Source: Nitrospirota bacterium (GTDB lineage Bacteria > Nitrospirota > Thermodesulfovibrionia > Thermodesulfovibrionales > Dissulfurispiraceae). Taken from it: a stretch of DNA of 5,943 nucleotides. The stretch is taken from contig JACREW010000247.1 of NCBI GenBank assembly GCA_016212685.1, forward strand, positions 1 through 5,943, in the 5' to 3' direction. A program made the position numbers and the translations under genes. Shown piece after piece: positions 5,533-5,943 of this stretch (the first letter of the stretch is position 1; each line of letters starts with the position of its first letter). A model generated the notes under the pieces. The model saw only the letters and a program-made list of their open reading frames with translations, ran no database searches and was not told the origin of the DNA.

Positions 5533-5862
5533 TTGAGAATTGTCGCAGACTCTTCTGTTGCCCTTAAATGGTGGTTGGATGACGAGGAGTTTATTGAGGA
5601 AGCAAAGCTATTGCTCAAAAAAGCAATCGCTGGAGATATTGAAATTGTAGTGCCGGAACTCTGGTACTGCGAGATTACAAACGGTATAATTGTTGCCGTT
5701 AAGAGAAATAGAATTTCGGAGAAGCAAGGCTTAAATTTTATAGAAGAACTTCGTGCTATTCCTGTGAAACAATATCAAATTGCCCCTTATATTAATAAAA
5801 TATTGGCTCATCGTGTAAGAGAGTGGGTAAAGCAAGCGGCTTTTATGGCAGGGAAGGCATAA
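5533..5862 (+). CDS. vapC: VapC-type PIN-domain toxin, 3' end replaced by the terminal repeat
   Basis: The protein opens with RIVADSSVALKWWLDDEE, the classic PIN beta-1 strand with catalytic Asp6, followed by a second acidic residue, Glu47, in LWYCEITNGI, and helices typical of VapC. It starts at TTG 5533, two bases after the antitoxin stop, with the AAGGA of GGAAGGAAATAG as ribosome binding site; no ATG is better placed. Family members have about 130-140 residues and end with a helix of the YDASYLALA type plus a TAD-like strand carrying the remaining acids. Here true homology stops at about residue 90 (INKIL), exactly where the terminal repeat begins (5804). The last 18 residues, AHRVREWVKQAAFMAGKA, are encoded by the repeat and are not PIN sequence. 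The catalytic centre is incomplete, so as written the toxin should be inactive. The missing 3' part probably lies beyond the repeat copy. Confidence 0.8.
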   Translation: MRIVADSSVALKWWLDDEEFIEEAKLLLKKAIAGDIEIVVPELWYCEITNGIIVAVKRNRISEKQGLNFIEELRAIPVKQYQIAPYINKILAHRVREWVKQAAFMAGKA

Positions 5863-5939
5863 CTGACAAAGATTTGAGGGTTTTAAAAGAGGCTAAAAAT
5901 CTGGCATGATAACTGGATGCAAAAAAAGAGGCGACTACT
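5804..5939. repeat. Right arm of the 136-bp perfect terminal inverted repeat
   Basis: This is the exact reverse complement of 1-136. Its edge at 5803/5804 falls inside the codon for residue 91 of the second PIN toxin. From 5804 to the last base is 140 bases, and the contig ends inside the element. On the + strand one frame from 5805 to 5909 reads like protein (FYGREGITDKDLRVLKEA, then stop), but no complete gene can be supported. Confidence 0.9.
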
Positions 5940-5943
5940 GGAT

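Noticed and set aside
1..5943. CRISPR array, tRNA, rRNA or replication origin
   Set aside because: No regularly spaced repeats, cloverleaf sequence, rRNA-like stretch or iteron cluster was found on either strand.

Overview
The window is a 5,943-base piece, probably a complete short contig, from an anaerobic or microaerophilic bacterium. The AhbD-like radical SAM haem enzyme beside hemE, the HflX style, the AT-leaning dispersed repeats and the two VapBC-type modules recall Nitrospirota (Thermodesulfovibrionia-like) or Desulfobacterota. That placement is an inference from gene content; there is no rRNA or marker that settles it. All supported genes lie on the + strand.

Layout from left to right. 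Bases 1-136 are one arm of a perfect 136-bp inverted repeat whose other arm is 5804-5939. From 137 to 387 is the last part of a response-regulator receiver domain, whose 5' part is cut off exactly at the repeat edge. From about 470 to 2086 is hflX, a ribosome-associated GTPase. Its N-terminal ~87 codons are clearly coding but have no ordinary start codon. From 2101 to 2259 is a 159-bp element with imperfect 30-bp terminal inverted repeats (MITE-like). From 2330 to 4431 is a two-gene haem unit: a radical SAM/SPASM protein resembling haem b synthase AhbD, overlapping hemE by four bases (ATGA). From 4571 to 5150 is a toxin-antitoxin pair with an intact DUF104-like antitoxin and a PIN-domain toxin broken by an in-frame TAA. 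From 5315 to 5803 is a second antitoxin plus PIN toxin; this toxin is cut off by the right arm of the terminal repeat.

How the parts fit. The haem unit is the metabolic core. HemE makes coproporphyrinogen III, and an AhbD-type enzyme makes haem b from iron-coproporphyrin III. Their translational coupling therefore suggests a route that joins a HemE-dependent pathway to a radical SAM last step. hflX is a separate housekeeping/stress gene. The right third is accessory DNA: two toxin-antitoxin modules, one flanked by a 17-bp direct repeat, with one toxin decayed and one truncated.

The terminal inverted repeat interrupts a gene on both inner sides. It is best read as the outer end of a multicopy element (probably an insertion sequence) at which assembly stopped, not as the telomere of a linear replicon. 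No stretch over 300 bases lacks a gene. The non-coding gaps are 388-469, 2087-2329, 4432-4570 and 5151-5314, and each is described in the entries. No tRNA, rRNA, CRISPR array or replication origin was seen.
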